From contig CAYUIZ010000132.1 in NCBI GenBank assembly GCA_964444885.1, positions 1 to 7,178 of the forward strand: a stretch of DNA of 7,178 bases, read 5' to 3'. Position 1 is the stretch's first letter; every line of letters starts with the position of its first letter. Made by a program: the position numbers and the translations under genes. Below, one piece after another: positions 6,684 to 7,178 of the stretch. The notes below the pieces were generated by a model. The model ran no database searches and was not told the DNA's origin. It saw nothing but the letters and a program-made list of their open reading frames with translations. The stretch is from CAYRGQ01 sp964444885 (GTDB lineage Bacteria; Bacteroidota; Bacteroidia; Sphingobacteriales; Sphingobacteriaceae).

Positions 6684-7178
6684 TTACTTCCCAAACTCTT
6701 TCAATGCGACCGGCCGCCGCTCCAGGATCGACCGGTTGCCGGCATTGACCGCCTTCACGGCCATCATCCCGTCGACACCTGTCGCAACAGGCTCCCGATC
6801 GTCCAGGATGCACGCGATAAAATCACGGTCTTCTGCCAAGTATGCGTCTTCATACAGGTACATCCAGCTGCTGATGACCGATTGCGTCAGCCCCTGGCGA
6901 TTGCAACCCAGCACGGTGTTCTCATTGAGGCTGCCGATAAAAAGGATACCTTTGGTACCCAGGATCTCCACCCGCGAGTCATACCCGTAATTGACCGAGA
7001 CGGCCCCTCCAATAAATCCCTGCATGCCATTTTCAAACGATGAGAGCATGCTCACGTTGTCATAGAAATCGGGAAACTCGGGCAAGGCTTCGGGGCACCG
7101 AAAATTACCGGCCAATGCATACACTTCCTTAAATTCACTCCCGGTAAACCACCTTAACGTGTCGATATCGTGGCTGTT
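6684..7178 (-). CDS. Gfo/Idh/MocA-family oxidoreductase (5' end outside window)
   Basis: Only the last 164 residues are present; the N-terminal Rossmann domain lies beyond the right edge, and an internal GTG at 7124 is not the real start. The fragment begins in the family's C-terminal alpha/beta domain with NSHDIDTLRWF, where the His at fragment residue 3 corresponds to the catalytic His of inositol dehydrogenases (His176 of B. subtilis IolG, placed by eye) and Asp6 is the conserved HxxD aspartate. GGAVSVNYGYDSRVEILGTK (near fragment residues 58-77) is the typical beta-sheet plus EixGtkG segment. Family members oxidise or reduce sugars and cyclitols with NAD(P): inositol, glucose, 1,5-anhydrofructose, levoglucosan and others. 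As the furthest-upstream gene visible, it may act early in the pathway. The C-terminus is intact, ending 22 bases before the zinc dehydrogenase start. Confidence 0.9.
   Translation of the reverse strand, partial: NSHDIDTLRWFTGSEFKEVYALAGNFRCPEALPEFPDFYDNVSMLSSFENGMQGFIGGAVSVNYGYDSRVEILGTKGILFIGSLNENTVLGCNRQGLTQSVISSWMYLYEDAYLAEDRDFIACILDDREPVATGVDGMMAVKAVNAGNRSILERRPVALKEFGK

Noticed and set aside
6684..7124. A complete 146-residue protein starting at the GTG at 7124
   Set aside because: The reading frame stays open to the window edge and the extra residues hold the conserved SHDIDTLRW motif, so the gene is a fragment of a longer Gfo/Idh/MocA protein.
1..7178. CRISPR arrays, tRNA/rRNA genes, insertion-sequence ends, riboswitches or internal promoters/terminators
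   Set aside because: No repeated units or recognisable RNA folds were seen, and the intergenic gaps (2-24 bases) are too short to hold such elements.

Overview
The window is almost wall-to-wall coding sequence on the minus strand: nine consecutive genes, seven complete and two cut by the window edges. Gaps run from 2 to 24 bases and one pair overlaps by 8 bases. No promoter, terminator, RNA gene, repeat, insertion sequence or CRISPR array is visible. This is best read as the interior of one long catabolic operon transcribed from right to left. No stretch without a gene is longer than 24 bases, and the open reading frames on the plus strand look like shadows.

In transcription order the genes are: (1) the C-terminal part of a Gfo/Idh/MocA-family oxidoreductase; (2) a zinc-dependent medium-chain (MDR) polyol/sugar dehydrogenase; (3) a beta-phosphoglucomutase-like HAD hydrolase; (4) an FGGY carbohydrate kinase; (5) a divergent shikimate-dehydrogenase-fold oxidoreductase; (6) a cupin-type phosphoglucose isomerase; (7) a D-2-hydroxyacid dehydrogenase; (8) a KDPG/KHG-type aldolase; (9) the N-terminal part of an UlaG-like metallo-beta-lactamase-fold hydrolase.

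The set describes uptake-independent breakdown of an unusual sugar, polyol or cyclitol. Four oxidoreductases of different folds, one kinase, one probable phosphatase or mutase, one isomerase, one probable lactonase or ring hydrolase and one retro-aldolase are present. The aldolase implies a 2-keto-3-deoxy (phospho)sugar acid that ends as pyruvate plus a C3 unit. No transporter, regulator, dehydratase or dedicated 2-keto-3-deoxygluconate kinase lies in the window, so the pathway is incomplete here and probably continues beyond both edges. The most interesting hypothesis is a variant cyclitol or carbasugar route. The Gfo/Idh/MocA, MDR and metallo-beta-lactamase classes together with a KDPG-type aldolase recall the Thermotoga-type inositol pathway. 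The AroE-fold enzyme keeps the catalytic Lys/Asp pair but appears to have lost most shikimate-binding residues.

The organism cannot be fixed from the sequence. Base composition is moderately GC-rich (mid-50s percent by eye) and all genes share the same style. Several starts have A/T-rich leaders without a Shine-Dalgarno motif, while others have GGAG or AGGA, so this is a bacterium with mixed initiation signals. Bacteroidota would fit the SD-poor leaders, but this is only a weak suggestion.
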